From positions 2,542,001-2,606,000 of the forward strand of contig NZ_CP083663.1 of the NCBI RefSeq assembly GCF_020097815.1: a DNA stretch of 64,000 nucleotides, in the 5' to 3' direction. The notes below the pieces were generated by a model that ran no database searches, was not told the DNA's origin, and saw only the letters and a program-made list of their open reading frames with translations. Below, piece by piece: positions 42,736 to 52,557 of the stretch. This DNA is from Haloprofundus salinisoli (GTDB lineage: Archaea > Halobacteriota > Halobacteria > Halobacteriales > Haloferacaceae). Made by a program: the position numbers and the translations under genes. Position 1 is the stretch's first letter. Each line of letters begins with the position of its first letter.

Positions 42736-43158
42736 TCAGCGGACTTTGAACACGAGCCATCGCCAGACGCCGAGTCCGACGCCGACGGTGACCAGCGTGA
42801 CGACGATGAAAATCGGGTCCGCGCCGCCCTCGAAGAACGGCGAGGCGCGGATGCCGAGACCGATAATGTCCGCGGGTATCCACGACCGAACGGCGAGCGG
42901 AATCGACGCCTTCGCCGACTCGCCCGCGCCGGCGGAGTACGCGCCGACCAGCGGGGCGCAGACGAGCCAGCCGACGTAGAACGGTACGAGCGTCGAGACC
43001 CAACCGACGGTGTCGGTCGTGAGGTAGGAGACGCCGCCGTTGTGCATCATGACGCCGAGCGTCAGCACGAGGCCGATGACGAGCACGTCACCGACGGCTA
43101 AGGGCAACGTCCCCCGGTCGATTCGTTGGTCCCAGAACGATTCCGATTGGGTGGCCAT
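42736..43158 (-). CDS. DUF3054 membrane protein
   Basis: A 140-residue protein with four hydrophobic segments. The start RGTLPLAVGDVLVIGLVLTL and the later AVRSWIPADIIGLGIRASPF with VVTLVTVGVGLGVWRWLVFK match the DUF3054 family, short four-helix membrane proteins of unknown function found in actinobacteria and haloarchaea. ATG at 43158. It converges on the first MFS permease and is divergent from the GNAT gene. Confidence 0.88.
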   Translation of the reverse strand: MATQSESFWDQRIDRGTLPLAVGDVLVIGLVLTLGVMMHNGGVSYLTTDTVGWVSTLVPFYVGWLVCAPLVGAYSAGAGESAKASIPLAVRSWIPADIIGLGIRASPFFEGGADPIFIVVTLVTVGVGLGVWRWLVFKVR

Positions 43159-43325
43159 ATCGGGAGATTTGCATGGGGCCTAATGATTGTCCGGTTTGTC
43201 GTTTTCGCACGTGAGTGTGTGACACGCTGTCCTCGGTGCGGAGTTTCGCTCGCAGTCGCTGGCGGCGACCACCGGGCGCGACGGCGGACCACACGGTCTT
43301 TGTCGCGGCGCGCGAATCGAACGGT

Positions 43326-43946
43326 ATGGAGTACCGCGTGCTCGGCTGGCCGGCGGACGGGCCGACGCTGCGCCTCGACTACCGACAGTTCAGCTACGCC
43401 GGGAAGTTCGTCATGTCGAACACGGGGAAAGCGGTCGTCCGCGTCGACGACGAGACACTGGCCGAGGAAGCGCGAGGAGCGGCCGACGAAGACGAGTTCG
43501 ACCGCGACGTGCTCGCCGCCGTCGCGTTCAACGAGGACCGGACCGACCCCGGTACGCTCTGGATTCGCTACGTCACCGTGCGCGAGGACCGCCGCGGCGA
43601 CGGGCTCGGTCCGGGGCTCGTCGCGTTTCTCGCGGAGCGGGTGAAGGAGCGGGGTTTCCACCGCCTCCGAATCGCCGTCAACAACCCGTTCGCCTATGAG
43701 GCGCTGTACAAAGCGGGATTCGCGTACACGGGTCGACAGACCGGACTGGCGGAGTTGGTGTTGGCGCGCGAGTTGGGCGGCGAGAGCGGCGGAGATGCGG
43801 ACCACGGCGACCGCGGCCGCTACCAGTCCGGGCTGGACGTCTATCGAGAGCGCGAACTCGGCGACGACGAGCGGACGTTTCTCGAATCGAGGGCCGACGC
43901 CGACCCGCCGGAACGAATCGACGCGCCCGGAAGGGCGGACGTTTAA
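43326..43946 (+). CDS. GNAT-family N-acetyltransferase
   Basis: A 206-residue GNAT protein. The acetyl-CoA-binding motif A is LWIRYVTVREDRRGDGLGPG (about 78-98, with the RRGDGLG loop), followed by RLRIAVNNPFAYEALYKAGF, the motif B region. The N-terminal 60 residues and the acidic C-terminus (about 160-206) are subfamily specific. The substrate, a small molecule or a protein N-terminus, is unknown. fen1 begins 25 bases after the stop on the same strand, so they probably share a transcript. Confidence 0.88.
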   Translation: MEYRVLGWPADGPTLRLDYRQFSYAGKFVMSNTGKAVVRVDDETLAEEARGAADEDEFDRDVLAAVAFNEDRTDPGTLWIRYVTVREDRRGDGLGPGLVAFLAERVKERGFHRLRIAVNNPFAYEALYKAGFAYTGRQTGLAELVLARELGGESGGDADHGDRGRYQSGLDVYRERELGDDERTFLESRADADPPERIDAPGRADV

Positions 43947-43971
43947 CTCCGAGACGGTCTAACGACGGCCA

Positions 43972-44952
43972 ATGGGAAACGCAGCGTTGCGCCAGTTGGC
44001 GGCGCTCTCTGAGGTGTCGTTCGACGACCTCGACGGGAGAATCGTCGCCGTCGACGCGCACAACTGGCTCTACCGGTATCTGACGACGACCGTCAAGTGG
44101 ACCCGCGACGAGGTGTACACGACGAGCGGGGGCGAGGAAGTCGCCAACCTCGTCGGCATCGTCCAGGGCCTCCCCAAGTTCTTCGAGCACGATCTCGTCC
44201 CCGTCTTCGTCTTCGACGGTGGCGTGACGGAGTTGAAAGACGACGAGGTGGCCGAGCGGCGCGAACAACGCGAGAAGGCCGAAGAGCTGCTCGAAGACGC
44301 CCGCGAACGCGGCGACCACATCGAGGTCGCCCGCCTCGAAGCGCGCACGCAGCGGCTGACGAGCGTCATCCAGCAGACCAGCCGCGAGTTGCTCGACTTC
44401 CTCGACGTTCCCTACGTCGAAGCGCCCGCCGAGGGCGAGGCGCAGGCGTCGTACATGGCCCGCCGCGGCGACGCCGACTACGTCGGCAGCGAGGACTATG
44501 ACACGTTGCTGTTCGGCGCGCCGCTGACGCTCCGCCAGCTCACTAGTTCGGGTAATCCGGAACTGATGGACCTCGACGCGACGCTCGAAGAGCACGACCT
44601 CACCTACGAGCAACTCGTCGACGTCGGCATCCTCTGCGGGACGGACTTCAACCCCGGCGTCGACGGCATCGGCCCGAAGACGGCGCTCAAGTTGGTGAGA
44701 GAACACGGCGACCTCTTCTCGGTGCTGGAGGCGCGCGGCGAACACGTCGAGTTCGCCGACCGCATCCGCGACCTGTTTTTGGACCCGCCGGTCACCAACG
44801 AGTACGAGTTCGACACCGACCTCGACCCCGACATCTCGGCGGCGCGGGCGTACGTCACCGAGGAGTGGGAAGTCGACGCTGACGAGGTCGAACGCGGTTT
44901 CGACCGCATCGACGACGCGCTCAGTCAGACCGGACTGGACCGCTGGACCTGA
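43972..44952 (+). CDS. fen1: Flap endonuclease 1
   Basis: A 326-residue FEN-1 that cuts 5' flaps in Okazaki fragment maturation and base-excision repair. The N-terminal nuclease part holds [10 protein letters not shown] and VFVFDGG (metal-binding Asp residues), the I-domain carries [20 protein letters not shown] and [13 protein letters not shown], and the helix-two-turn-helix is [20 protein letters not shown]. The C-terminus ends QTGLDRWT, a PCNA-interacting (PIP) box of the form QxxLxxW. Start at ATG 43972 opens [12 protein letters not shown] as in other archaeal FEN-1 proteins, where Gly2 contacts the flap. Its stop abuts the convergent gene at 44953. Confidence 0.96.
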   Translation: MGNAALRQLAALSEVSFDDLDGRIVAVDAHNWLYRYLTTTVKWTRDEVYTTSGGEEVANLVGIVQGLPKFFEHDLVPVFVFDGGVTELKDDEVAERREQREKAEELLEDARERGDHIEVARLEARTQRLTSVIQQTSRELLDFLDVPYVEAPAEGEAQASYMARRGDADYVGSEDYDTLLFGAPLTLRQLTSSGNPELMDLDATLEEHDLTYEQLVDVGILCGTDFNPGVDGIGPKTALKLVREHGDLFSVLEARGEHVEFADRIRDLFLDPPVTNEYEFDTDLDPDISAARAYVTEEWEVDADEVERGFDRIDDALSQTGLDRWT

Positions 44953-45393
44953 TTATCTGAATTCGACGGAGACGATTTCGTCGGGCGTTTCGCCGCGGCG
45001 GCGGTACCGCGGGTCGCCGGCGTCGATGTCGCTGCCGTCGCCGCGTTCGACCTCGAAGACGCGAATCGAAATCACGAGGCGACCGGGTTCGAGCGTCGCT
45101 CGGAGCACCGGCCCCGTCGCGGTGATGACGACATACGGCGGTGCGGCGACCGCCGGGGCCGCGAGCTGGTACCCCCCGGCGTCGACGCAGCGGGCGAGCA
45201 GGCCCGGTAGTCGGTCGGTGATACCTGCGCGGGCGAGAACGGCTTCGAGCGGGGGAACGACGTGCCCGCGGTCGGTCGTCGTCTCGTCGGGCCACCCGGC
45301 GGCGACGGCGTCCGCGCAATCGACGACGCTGGCGAGAAGAGTGGACTCCTCCGAGAGTAGGTGCGCTCGAACACGGTCGGTGACAGACGACAC
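44953..45393 (-). CDS. Conserved hypothetical haloarchaeal protein
   Basis: A 146-residue soluble protein opening MSSVTDRVRAHLLSEESTLL. Segments PPYVVITATGPVLRATLEPG and GRLVISIRVFEVERGDGSD form a likely beta sheet, while the first 75 residues are helical with GITDRLPGLLARCVDAGGYQ. I recall it as a conserved haloarchaeal family without known function. The start is GTG. Its stop codon lies directly against that of fen1 on the other strand, leaving no space for a terminator between them. Confidence 0.72.
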   Translation of the reverse strand: MSSVTDRVRAHLLSEESTLLASVVDCADAVAAGWPDETTTDRGHVVPPLEAVLARAGITDRLPGLLARCVDAGGYQLAAPAVAAPPYVVITATGPVLRATLEPGRLVISIRVFEVERGDGSDIDAGDPRYRRRGETPDEIVSVEFR

Positions 45394-45708
45394 GGCGGGT
45401 GCTCACGCTACGGCTACAAAACGGTTGACCACCGGAGGCGGCGTACCGACCGCGGCCCGACCGGTTCCGACGGACGATAGTCGGGTAGATTATAAATGTT
45501 AGTTTACACGTTTGTGCAACCGTCACACGGCTGTCGACCGCGGTGAGTTCTCAAGAAACGTCTCGATGCAGAGAGACCGTCCCGTCGCCGACGTCTCCGC
45601 CACGTGGCGCACGCTCATGACCGTCGGGGGTATCCGGCCGGCGGACCTGCGAGAACGGTCCATAGAACATTCGCGTCGTTTTTAGTCGTTGCGCGCCCCG
45701 CATCTCAC
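45394..45708. other. Divergent promoter region before the BolA gene
   Basis: 315 bases without a convincing frame. AT-rich GATTATAAATGTTAGTTTAC at 45489-45508 holds promoter elements that could serve either strand. No repeat or RNA structure stands out. Confidence 0.5.
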
Positions 45709-45966
45709 ATGGATCTCAGCGAGATAGAGCAGCTCATCGAAGCCAGTATCGAGGACGCCGAGGCGACCGTATCGCGGCCGCGAAGCCCCGACGAGAACCA
45801 CGAGGACGCCCACTTCGCGGCCGTCGTCGTCTCCCCGACGTTCGAGGGAAAGTCGCTCGTCCAGCAACATCAGATGGTGTACGACGCCCTCGGTGAGCGC
45901 ATGACGACGGACATCCACGCGATGGAGATCAAGACGTACACGCCCGACGAGTACGACGCGCGGTAG
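45709..45966 (+). CDS. BolA-family protein
   Basis: An 85-residue BolA-fold protein: MDLSEIEQLIEASIEDAEAT forms the first helix and strand, AHFAAVVVSPTFEGKSLVQQ with HQMVYDALGERMTTDIHAME the core, including the conserved His in QQHQMVYDAL that helps bind iron-sulphur clusters with monothiol glutaredoxins. BolA proteins act in Fe-S handling and stress responses. ATG at 45709 is preferred over an upstream in-frame codon at 45604 because the domain starts there. It is followed after 83 bases by the AGE-family epimerase. Confidence 0.92.
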   Translation: MDLSEIEQLIEASIEDAEATVSRPRSPDENHEDAHFAAVVVSPTFEGKSLVQQHQMVYDALGERMTTDIHAMEIKTYTPDEYDAR

Positions 45967-46049
45967 CGTCTCGGCCGACCACTCCGGCCCCACCTCGACT
46001 ACCCGCGCCCCTACGTTTTTGCTCCGCGCTCGCGTCGGGTCCCACAGCA

Positions 46050-47273
46050 ATGACCGACCGGTTTCGGGACCCCGCGTGGCTTCGCGGCCACGTCGCAGAC
46101 GTGTTGACGTTCTACTATCCGACCTGCGTCGACGAGGCCCGCGGCGGCTTCGTGGCCCAGCTCGACGAGCAGACGGGTCGCATCTACGACCCCGGACCCC
46201 GACATCTCGTCGCCTCCGCGCGGTTCGTCGTCAACTTCGCCCGCGGCGCGCGTCTCGACGAGACGACGGCGGGCGTCGACGCCACCGACGCCGACGTCCT
46301 CGGATGGTGCCGCTCCGCGGCGACCCGCGGCGCGGACTTCCTCGCCGACGCCCACCACGACGCCGAGACGGGCGGCTATCGTTGGCTCCTCTCGGGCACC
46401 GACCCCGTCGACGAGCGACGTTCCTGTTACGGCCACGCGTTCGTTCTGCTCGCCTACGCCGAAGCGACGATGGCGGGCGTCTCCGGCGCGCGCGAACGCC
46501 TCGAAGCGACGTACGACGTTATCGACGACCGGTTCTGGGAGGAAGAGTACGGTCTCTGCCGGAGCGAACTCGACGCCGACTGGAACCCCGTCGAACCCTA
46601 TCGGGGACAGAACGCGAACATGCACATGTGCGAGGCGATGCTCGGCGCGTACGAGGCAACCGACGAGCGCCGATACCTCGACCGGGCGCTGACAATCGCG
46701 CGGCGGATGACCGTCGACCTCGCGGAGGCGACGGGCGGTCGCCTCTGGGAACACTACACCGAAGAGTGGGAGCACGACTTCGAGTACAACCGCGACAGCC
46801 CCGCCGACCAGTTCCGGCCGTGGGGGTACCAGCCGGGCCACCACGCCGAGTGGGCGAAGCTGACCGCGATGCTCTCCCGACACGGCGACGAGCCGTGGCT
46901 CCGGCGGCGGGCGACCGAACTGTTCGAGGCCGCACTCGACGGCTGGGACGACGAGTACGGCGGGTTCTACTACACGCTCGACCGGGACGGAAAGCCGGTC
47001 GTCGACGACAAGTACGGGTGGCCGGTCGCCGAAGCCATCGGTGCGGCGGCGGCGCTGTCGGACGCCGTCGGCGGGAGCGGCGAAGAGCGGTATCTGGAGT
47101 GGTACGACCGCCTCTGGGCGTACGCCGAATCGAATTTCGTCGCCTCCGGCGGAAACTGGTACACGCGACTCACGCGTGAAAACGAGTACGTCGACACTGA
47201 CGAGGGGCCGGCCGTCGAGCCGGGCTATCACCCGGTTGGGGCGTGTTGGGAGGCGCTGCGGAGTCTGGACTGA
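46050..47273 (+). CDS. AGE-family sugar epimerase/isomerase
   Basis: A 407-residue (alpha/alpha)6-barrel protein of the N-acylglucosamine 2-epimerase superfamily. Recognisable parts are PRHLVASARFVVNFARGARL, SCYGHAFVLLAYAEATMAGV with the catalytic His, PYRGQNANMHMCEAMLGAYE, FRPWGYQPGHHAEWAKLTAM with the second catalytic His, and the closing GGNWYTRLTRENEYVDTDEG. Relatives include mannose isomerase, cellobiose epimerase and sulphoquinovose isomerase; the pocket cannot be assigned from sequence alone. It probably shares a transcript with bolA upstream. Confidence 0.9.
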   Translation: MTDRFRDPAWLRGHVADVLTFYYPTCVDEARGGFVAQLDEQTGRIYDPGPRHLVASARFVVNFARGARLDETTAGVDATDADVLGWCRSAATRGADFLADAHHDAETGGYRWLLSGTDPVDERRSCYGHAFVLLAYAEATMAGVSGARERLEATYDVIDDRFWEEEYGLCRSELDADWNPVEPYRGQNANMHMCEAMLGAYEATDERRYLDRALTIARRMTVDLAEATGGRLWEHYTEEWEHDFEYNRDSPADQFRPWGYQPGHHAEWAKLTAMLSRHGDEPWLRRRATELFEAALDGWDDEYGGFYYTLDRDGKPVVDDKYGWPVAEAIGAAAALSDAVGGSGEERYLEWYDRLWAYAESNFVASGGNWYTRLTRENEYVDTDEGPAVEPGYHPVGACWEALRSLD

Positions 47274-47277
47274 CGCC

Positions 47278-47427
47278 TCAGAGCCGCGGTTCGGCGTCTT
47301 CGAGCGCTTCGAGCGACCGGTTCTTCAGCGCCTCGCCGGTCTCGGCGTCGGAGAGGTTGATCGCCGACTCCCATCGATAGGTGAGTATTGTCCCGGATTT
47401 CTTCGGTTGCGAGTGAATTAGCACCAC
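47278..47427 (-). pseudogene. Possible 5'-truncated gene remnant
   Basis: On the minus strand a frame ends SAINLSDAETGEALKNRSLE followed by 9 residues, with clean haloarchaeal codon usage. Read back it gives QSLHVVLIHSQPKKSGTILT before an in-frame stop (about 47461), so it has no proper start except GTG codons at 47424 and 47427. Either a 49-residue protein starts at GTG or it is the 3' end of a decayed gene. I do not recognise the family. The rest of the region (47428-47595) holds nothing I can name. Confidence 0.35.
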
Positions 47428-47595
47428 GTGTAACGACTGACCGTCGGACGGACCTGTGACGGGTCACGAGCGTCTTCGCGGTTCGCGAGTTTTGAGCGTC
47501 GAGACGCCACAATACGGCCGCTCAGTCCCTACCGGTACACGTGTGGGACAGCCGGTATCGGTGGCTTTTACGCCTCAGTCTACGTGGGGGCGACC

Positions 47596-49002
47596 ATGAG
47601 CGACGACTACCGTACGGAGCAGGACAGCCTCGGCGACATGCAGGTACCGGCCGACGCCTACTGGGGCGCACAGACCCAGCGCGCCGTGGAGAACTTCCCC
47701 ATCTCGGGGATCACCTTCGGACGACGGTTCGTCCGCGCGCTCGGCGTCGTCAAGAAGGCCGCCGCGCAGGCGAACCGCGACCTCGGGCTGATCCCCGAGG
47801 AGAAAGCCGACGCCATCGTCGCCGCCGCCGACGAGGTCATCGCCGGCGAGCACGACGACCAGTTCCCCGTCGACGTGTTCCAGACCGGTTCGGGCACGTC
47901 GTCGAACATGAACGCCAACGAGGTCATCGCCAACCGCGCCGCCGAGCTCGTCGGCGCGGAGATCGGCTCCCGCGAGGTCCACCCGAACGACCACGTCAAC
48001 TTCGGGCAGTCGTCGAACGACGTCATCCCGACCGCGATGCACGTCTCGGCGCTCGAAGCCGTCGAGAAGGACCTGCTTCCGGCGCTGGACGAACTCGCCG
48101 CGGCGCTCGGCGAGAAAGAGACCGAGTTCGACGGCGTCGTCAAGACCGGTCGGACGCACCTGCAGGACGCGACACCGGTCCGTCTCGGACAGGAGTTCGG
48201 CGGCTACCGCACGCAGATAGAGAAGGGCATCCGCCGCGTCGAACACACCCGCGAACACCTCTCGGAGTTGGCGCTCGGCGGGACGGCCGTCGGAACGGGC
48301 CTCAACACCCACCCCGAGTTCCCCGAGAGGGCGGCCGAGTACATCGCCGAGGAGACGGGCATCGAGTTCCGCGAGGCCGACGATCACTTCGAGGCGCAGG
48401 CCGCCCACGACGCGATGGGCGAGGCCCACGGCGCGCTCCGAACGGTCGCGGGGTCGATGAACAAGATAGCCAACGACCTCCGCCTCCTGGCGTCGGGTCC
48501 CCGAAACGGCCTCGGCGAGATCGAACAGCCCGAGAACCAGCCCGGTAGCTCCATCATGCCCGGCAAGATCAACCCGGTCGTCGCCGAGGCGGTCAACCAG
48601 GTCCACAAGCAGGTCGTCGGCAACGACGCCGCCGTCGCCGCGGGTGCGGCAGAGGGCCAGATAGACCTCAACCTCTACAAGCCGGTGTTGGCGCACAACT
48701 TCCTCGAATCGTCGGAACTGCTCTCGAACTCCGCGGAGGTGTTCGCCGACCGGTTCGTCCGCAAACTCGAAGCCAACGAGGAGTACGCCGCCGAACAGGT
48801 CGAGCGGAGCATGGCGCTGGCGACGGCACTCAACCCCGCCATCGGCTACGACAAAGCGTCGAAAGTGGCGAAGCAAGCGCTCGCAGAAGGCAAGACCGTC
48901 CGCCAAGTCGCCGTCGAGGAAGGCTACCTCACCGAGGAGGAGGCCGACGAGGTGCTCGACCCCGAGAAGATGACCCACCGCGGCATCCTCGGCGACGACT
49001 GA
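47596..49002 (+). CDS. fumC: Class II fumarate hydratase
   Basis: A 468-residue fumarase of the aspartase/fumarase superfamily, interconverting fumarate and malate in the citric acid cycle. Motifs in order: TGSGTSSNMNANEVIANRA, HPNDHVNFGQSSNDVIPTAM, KTGRTHLQDATPVRLGQEFG with the catalytic His, and the signature loop GSSIMPGKINPVVAEAVNQV near residue 320. The ATG at 47596 gives MSDDYRTEQDSLGDMQVPAD, the usual N-terminus. Haloarchaea commonly use this class rather than the Fe-S class I enzyme. It is transcribed alone. Confidence 0.96.
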   Translation: MSDDYRTEQDSLGDMQVPADAYWGAQTQRAVENFPISGITFGRRFVRALGVVKKAAAQANRDLGLIPEEKADAIVAAADEVIAGEHDDQFPVDVFQTGSGTSSNMNANEVIANRAAELVGAEIGSREVHPNDHVNFGQSSNDVIPTAMHVSALEAVEKDLLPALDELAAALGEKETEFDGVVKTGRTHLQDATPVRLGQEFGGYRTQIEKGIRRVEHTREHLSELALGGTAVGTGLNTHPEFPERAAEYIAEETGIEFREADDHFEAQAAHDAMGEAHGALRTVAGSMNKIANDLRLLASGPRNGLGEIEQPENQPGSSIMPGKINPVVAEAVNQVHKQVVGNDAAVAAGAAEGQIDLNLYKPVLAHNFLESSELLSNSAEVFADRFVRKLEANEEYAAEQVERSMALATALNPAIGYDKASKVAKQALAEGKTVRQVAVEEGYLTEEEADEVLDPEKMTHRGILGDD

Positions 49003-49158
49003 CCGCACGGAGGGCCGGGTTCGACGACTGTTCGCATTCGTCACCGGTTCGTCGAAACGAAACCGACAGACGGCGATACGGCGCGCTAACTGTTCACGAA
49101 ACCGTCGAAAAGCGACATCTTGATGGGGTGTGCACGTGATTTTTTCCTCATGGTCGGG

Positions 49159-49320
49159 ATGAACGTCCTACGCGAGTCGAAGGGCCGCGACATGTTGCTG
49201 TGCCGAAAGTGCGGAGCCGAGTTCCCGGAGGGCCAGGCCACCCGAGACGGCTGGCACTATCGGTGCCCCGAGGACGACTGCGACGCCGAAGGACTCGGCG
49301 AGGGACTTCGGCGCGCCTGA
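49159..49320 (+). CDS. Small zinc-finger microprotein
   Basis: A 53-residue protein: MNVLRESKGRDMLLCRKCGA continues EFPEGQATRDGWHYRCPEDD to a Cys and an Arg/Gly-rich end. Zinc ligands are the CRKC pair and the C-x4-C of RCPEDDC, as in the one-domain zinc-finger microproteins found throughout haloarchaea. ATG at 49159 is preferred to an in-frame ATG at 49150. Function unknown; some relatives affect motility, biofilm or stress responses. No neighbouring gene is closely linked. Confidence 0.78.
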   Translation: MNVLRESKGRDMLLCRKCGAEFPEGQATRDGWHYRCPEDDCDAEGLGEGLRRA

Positions 49321-49511
49321 GCGCACCTCGCTAACCGTATCGCCACGAGAACGACTCACTGCGGCCCTGCGGAACATCGACTGCGACCCGTGTCGGACGC
49401 TCTCATCACTCACGCTCTTTCGCGCCTCCTCACCGACGAGGGACCTCCCGCCGACGTCCCGCGAGCGGGAGACTGAACCATTTTTACGCCCCCCGCGCAC
49501 AGGGAGAGACA

Positions 49512-51380
49512 ATGACGGAGTACGACTACGAGGAGCTCGGCCTCGTCGCGGGGCTGGAGATTCACCAGCAGCTCGACACCGCGACGAAGCTGTTCTGCGA
49601 CTCGCCGACGGTGCGCCGCGAACCCGAGGAGGCGACCCGGACGTTCACGCGATACCTCCACCCCACGCGGAGCGAACTCGGCGAGATCGACGAGGCGGCG
49701 CTGGAAGAGAGCCGCGTCGACCGCGAGTTCGAGTATCTGGCCTACGACACCACCTGTCTCGTCGAGGAGGACGACGAACCGCCGGCGGAGCTCGACCGCG
49801 AGGCGCTCGACGTGGGGATGCAGATAGCCGAACTGATGGAGATGTCGGTCGTCGACCAGGCGCACGTGATGCGGAAAATCGTCGTCGACGGGTCGAACAC
49901 CTCCGGTTTCCAGCGCTCGTCGCTCGTCGCCCAGGACGGCGAAATCGAAACGAGCGAAGGCGCAGTGGGAATCGAGGACCTCCTGCTCGAAGAGGAGTCC
50001 GCCCAGCGCATCGAAGAGCGCGACGACGGCGTCCTCTACAGCCTCGACCGTCTCGGGATTCCGCTGGTCGAAATCGGCACGAAACCCGACATCTCCTCGC
50101 CCGAACAGGCGCGGGAGGCCGCCGAAACCATCGGGATGCTGCTCCGGTCGACGGGCAAAGTCAAGCGCGGCCTCGGCACCATCCGACAGGACGTGAACGT
50201 CTCCATCGCCGACGGCGCGCGCGTGGAGATGAAAGGCGTCCAGAGCCTCGACGACATCGACGACATCGTCCGCAACGAGGTCGGCCGGCAGGTCGAACTC
50301 TTGGCCATCCGTGACGAACTGCAGGAGCGAGACGCGCACGTCGGCGACCCGCGGGACGTGACCGACGTGTTCGCCGACAGCGACTCCGGGGTTATTCGCG
50401 GTGCCCTGGATTCGGGCGGCAAAGTAACCGGCGTCCGCCTCACCGGCTTCGACGGTCTCGTCGGCCGCGAACTCCAACCGGACCGCCGTCTCGGCACCGA
50501 ACTGTCGGACCACGCCAAGCGCCACGGCGCGGGCGGCATCTTCCACACCGACGAACTGCCCGCCTACGGCGTCACCGACGAGGAAGTCGCGGCGCTGCGC
50601 CAGGCGGTCGGCGCGGAACCCGACGACGCCGTGGCCATCGTCGCCGCCGACAGCGGAACCGCGGACCTCGCCATCGACGCCGCCGCGGCGCGTGCGGAGG
50701 CCGCCATCGAAGGCGTCCCCGAGGAGACGCGCGGCGCGAACGACGACGGTACGACGCGATACCTCCGGCCGCTGCCGGGTGCAGCGCGGATGTACCCCGA
50801 GACGGACGTGCCGCCGGTCGAACCCGACCCCACCGAAGTCGAGGTGCCCGAACTGCTCACCGAGAAGGTCGAGCGCTATCAGGCGGAGTTCGGCCTCGAC
50901 GCCGGTCTCGCCGAACAGGTCGCCTACGGCCGCCGGATGCCGTTGTTCGAGCGGGCCGTCCGCGACGGCGCGGACCCGACGTTCGTCGCCGGGTTGGTCG
51001 AGAGTACTGTGACCGAACTGCGGCGCGACGACGTGGCCGTCGAGAACCTCGACGCCGAGCACTTCCTGGCCGTCATCAGACTCGTCACCGACGGCGACCT
51101 CGCCAAGGAGGGCGTCAACGAGGTGCTGGCGCTGCTGGCCGAGAATCCCCAGCTTTCGGCGGAGGCGGCCGTCGAGGAGGCGGGCCTCTCGGGCGTGAGC
51201 GAGGACGAGGTGCGCGACGCCGTCGTCGGCGTGGTCGAGCGCAACGAAGAACAGGTCGAGGAGGAGGGAATGGCCGCGTTCTCGGGACTGATGGGCGAAG
51301 CGATGGGCGCGCTTCGCGGCCGCGCCGACGGCGAAGTCGTGAGTAGCGTGCTCCGCGAAGAGATCCAAAAGCGCGCCTGA
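49512..51380 (+). CDS. gatE: Glu-tRNA(Gln) amidotransferase subunit E
   Basis: A 622-residue GatE, the archaeal tRNA-binding and kinase subunit that with GatD turns Glu-tRNA(Gln) into Gln-tRNA(Gln). The cradle domain begins GLVAGLEIHQQLDTATKLFC and includes MRKIVVDGSNTSGFQRSSLV and GLGTIRQDVNVSIADGARVE; an AspRS-like insert occupies about 270-400, which distinguishes GatE from bacterial GatB; the helical and YqeY-like tail domains (about 440-622) bind the tRNA acceptor arm. ATG at 49512 is the family start. Presence of GatE implies that this organism lacks a direct GlnRS route. Confidence 0.96.
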   Translation: MTEYDYEELGLVAGLEIHQQLDTATKLFCDSPTVRREPEEATRTFTRYLHPTRSELGEIDEAALEESRVDREFEYLAYDTTCLVEEDDEPPAELDREALDVGMQIAELMEMSVVDQAHVMRKIVVDGSNTSGFQRSSLVAQDGEIETSEGAVGIEDLLLEEESAQRIEERDDGVLYSLDRLGIPLVEIGTKPDISSPEQAREAAETIGMLLRSTGKVKRGLGTIRQDVNVSIADGARVEMKGVQSLDDIDDIVRNEVGRQVELLAIRDELQERDAHVGDPRDVTDVFADSDSGVIRGALDSGGKVTGVRLTGFDGLVGRELQPDRRLGTELSDHAKRHGAGGIFHTDELPAYGVTDEEVAALRQAVGAEPDDAVAIVAADSGTADLAIDAAAARAEAAIEGVPEETRGANDDGTTRYLRPLPGAARMYPETDVPPVEPDPTEVEVPELLTEKVERYQAEFGLDAGLAEQVAYGRRMPLFERAVRDGADPTFVAGLVESTVTELRRDDVAVENLDAEHFLAVIRLVTDGDLAKEGVNEVLALLAENPQLSAEAAVEEAGLSGVSEDEVRDAVVGVVERNEEQVEEEGMAAFSGLMGEAMGALRGRADGEVVSSVLREEIQKRA

Positions 51381-51472
51381 GTCGCAAGCGTCTCGATTCT
51401 ATCGGTCGGTCGTTACAGTTCCGTAATCGGGTCGTGAGTCGTCGGTCCAGTGTATTTCGTCGGTCCGCGTCG

Positions 51473-51778
51473 CTACGTCGCCTCGATGGGGTCGAGGGCT
51501 ATACAGCCGGGGCTGCGAATCGTCACCTCGAACCCCTCGTAATCGAACGTGACGACCCGGTGACTCGGTCGCTTTCTCGTGGCTGACTCGTCGAACAGCG
51601 TTTCGAGTGCGTCGGAGTCGACGACCCTGTACAGCGGGGTAATCTCGACGGGGGAGGCGTCACGAAGCGCCGAAACCGTCCGGACGAGTTCCTCGACGAC
51701 CGAGTCGACGCACGGGTTGAAGAGGGTGCAGTAATCGCTTGGAGCCGAAGCGTTGCTCACGTGGTTCTGTGCCGACAT
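51473..51778 (-). CDS. HalOD1 output-domain protein
   Basis: A 101-residue protein matching the haloarchaeal HalOD1 domain: VVEELVRTVSALRDASPVEI then PLYRVVDSDALETLFDES, closing RVVTFDYEGFEVTIRSPGCI. These short proteins are thought to be outputs of two-component or bacterioopsin-activator pathways, but none is biochemically defined. ATG at 51778 is chosen because the upstream in-frame residues lack coding character. It lies between gatE and the Lrp regulator. Confidence 0.82.
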   Translation of the reverse strand: MSAQNHVSNASAPSDYCTLFNPCVDSVVEELVRTVSALRDASPVEITPLYRVVDSDALETLFDESATRKRPSHRVVTFDYEGFEVTIRSPGCIALDPIEAT

Positions 51779-51917
51779 CACTCCCAGTATGGGACCGAGA
51801 GAAATAACCCGGGGTATCTCACTAAATATGGCTGCTTCCACCCCTGGCAGAGTGTCGTCTCGGCGAACCGATACGTCGGTCGAACAGTGAGGGAGATGGG
51901 ACGGACGAGTGGCGCGG

Positions 51918-52403
51918 TCACTCCTCGGCGAGCTCCTCGACGAGCGTCTCGACGCTGTAGCTCTGGAGCACTCGTTGACTGTCGCGCAGCGTCGAGATCA
52001 CGTACGTCGAGTTGGTCCGGTCGACTTCCTCGATGGCCTCGAACTCCGAGATGAGTCGTTCGACCATCTCGCTGCCGGTCAGGCGGGCGATGACGATGAA
52101 GTCGGTCTCGCCCATCGTGAAGTACGTCTGCGTGACCCCCTCGATCTCCATGAGTTTCCCGCCGACGTCCTCGTACGACCCGCTGTAATCGGCCAGCACT
52201 TCGACGATGACCGTGACGCCGAGGCCGAACTTCTCCAAATCCACGTCGTAGAGGTCGTTCTCGATGATACCGTCCTCCTTCAGGTTGTTCAACCGGTAGT
52301 GAATCGTCGACACCGGGATACCCGTCTCTTCGTGGAGGCGTTCGGGACTGCCGGTCCCGAGGTCCGAGATGGCCTTCAGAAGCGTGATGTCGCGCTCGTC
52401 CAT
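51918..52403 (-). CDS. Lrp/AsnC-family transcriptional regulator
   Basis: A 161-residue regulator with an N-terminal helix-turn-helix (about 4-50; LHEETGIPVSTIHYRLNNLK) and the C-terminal RAM ligand domain (about 68-145; TQTYFTMGETDFIVIARLTG). Lrp-like regulators respond to amino acids and often control transport genes next to them. It is divergent from the EamA exporter, with 193 bases between starts, which makes that gene the first candidate target. ATG at 52403 is the standard start. Confidence 0.93.
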   Translation of the reverse strand: MDERDITLLKAISDLGTGSPERLHEETGIPVSTIHYRLNNLKEDGIIENDLYDVDLEKFGLGVTVIVEVLADYSGSYEDVGGKLMEIEGVTQTYFTMGETDFIVIARLTGSEMVERLISEFEAIEEVDRTNSTYVISTLRDSQRVLQSYSVETLVEELAEE

Positions 52404-52557
52404 GGCCAGTCAGTTCGGACGATGCCCCTATGTAGCCACCGACGACCGACGGGTTGGAGCTTCGTCCAATCAGATTCGAACCGAGAGCGCCGTTCTCCAA
52501 CCGACACTCCGGTCAACACTATCACGTTCGACCGTAACCCATTCTATTGTAGACAAA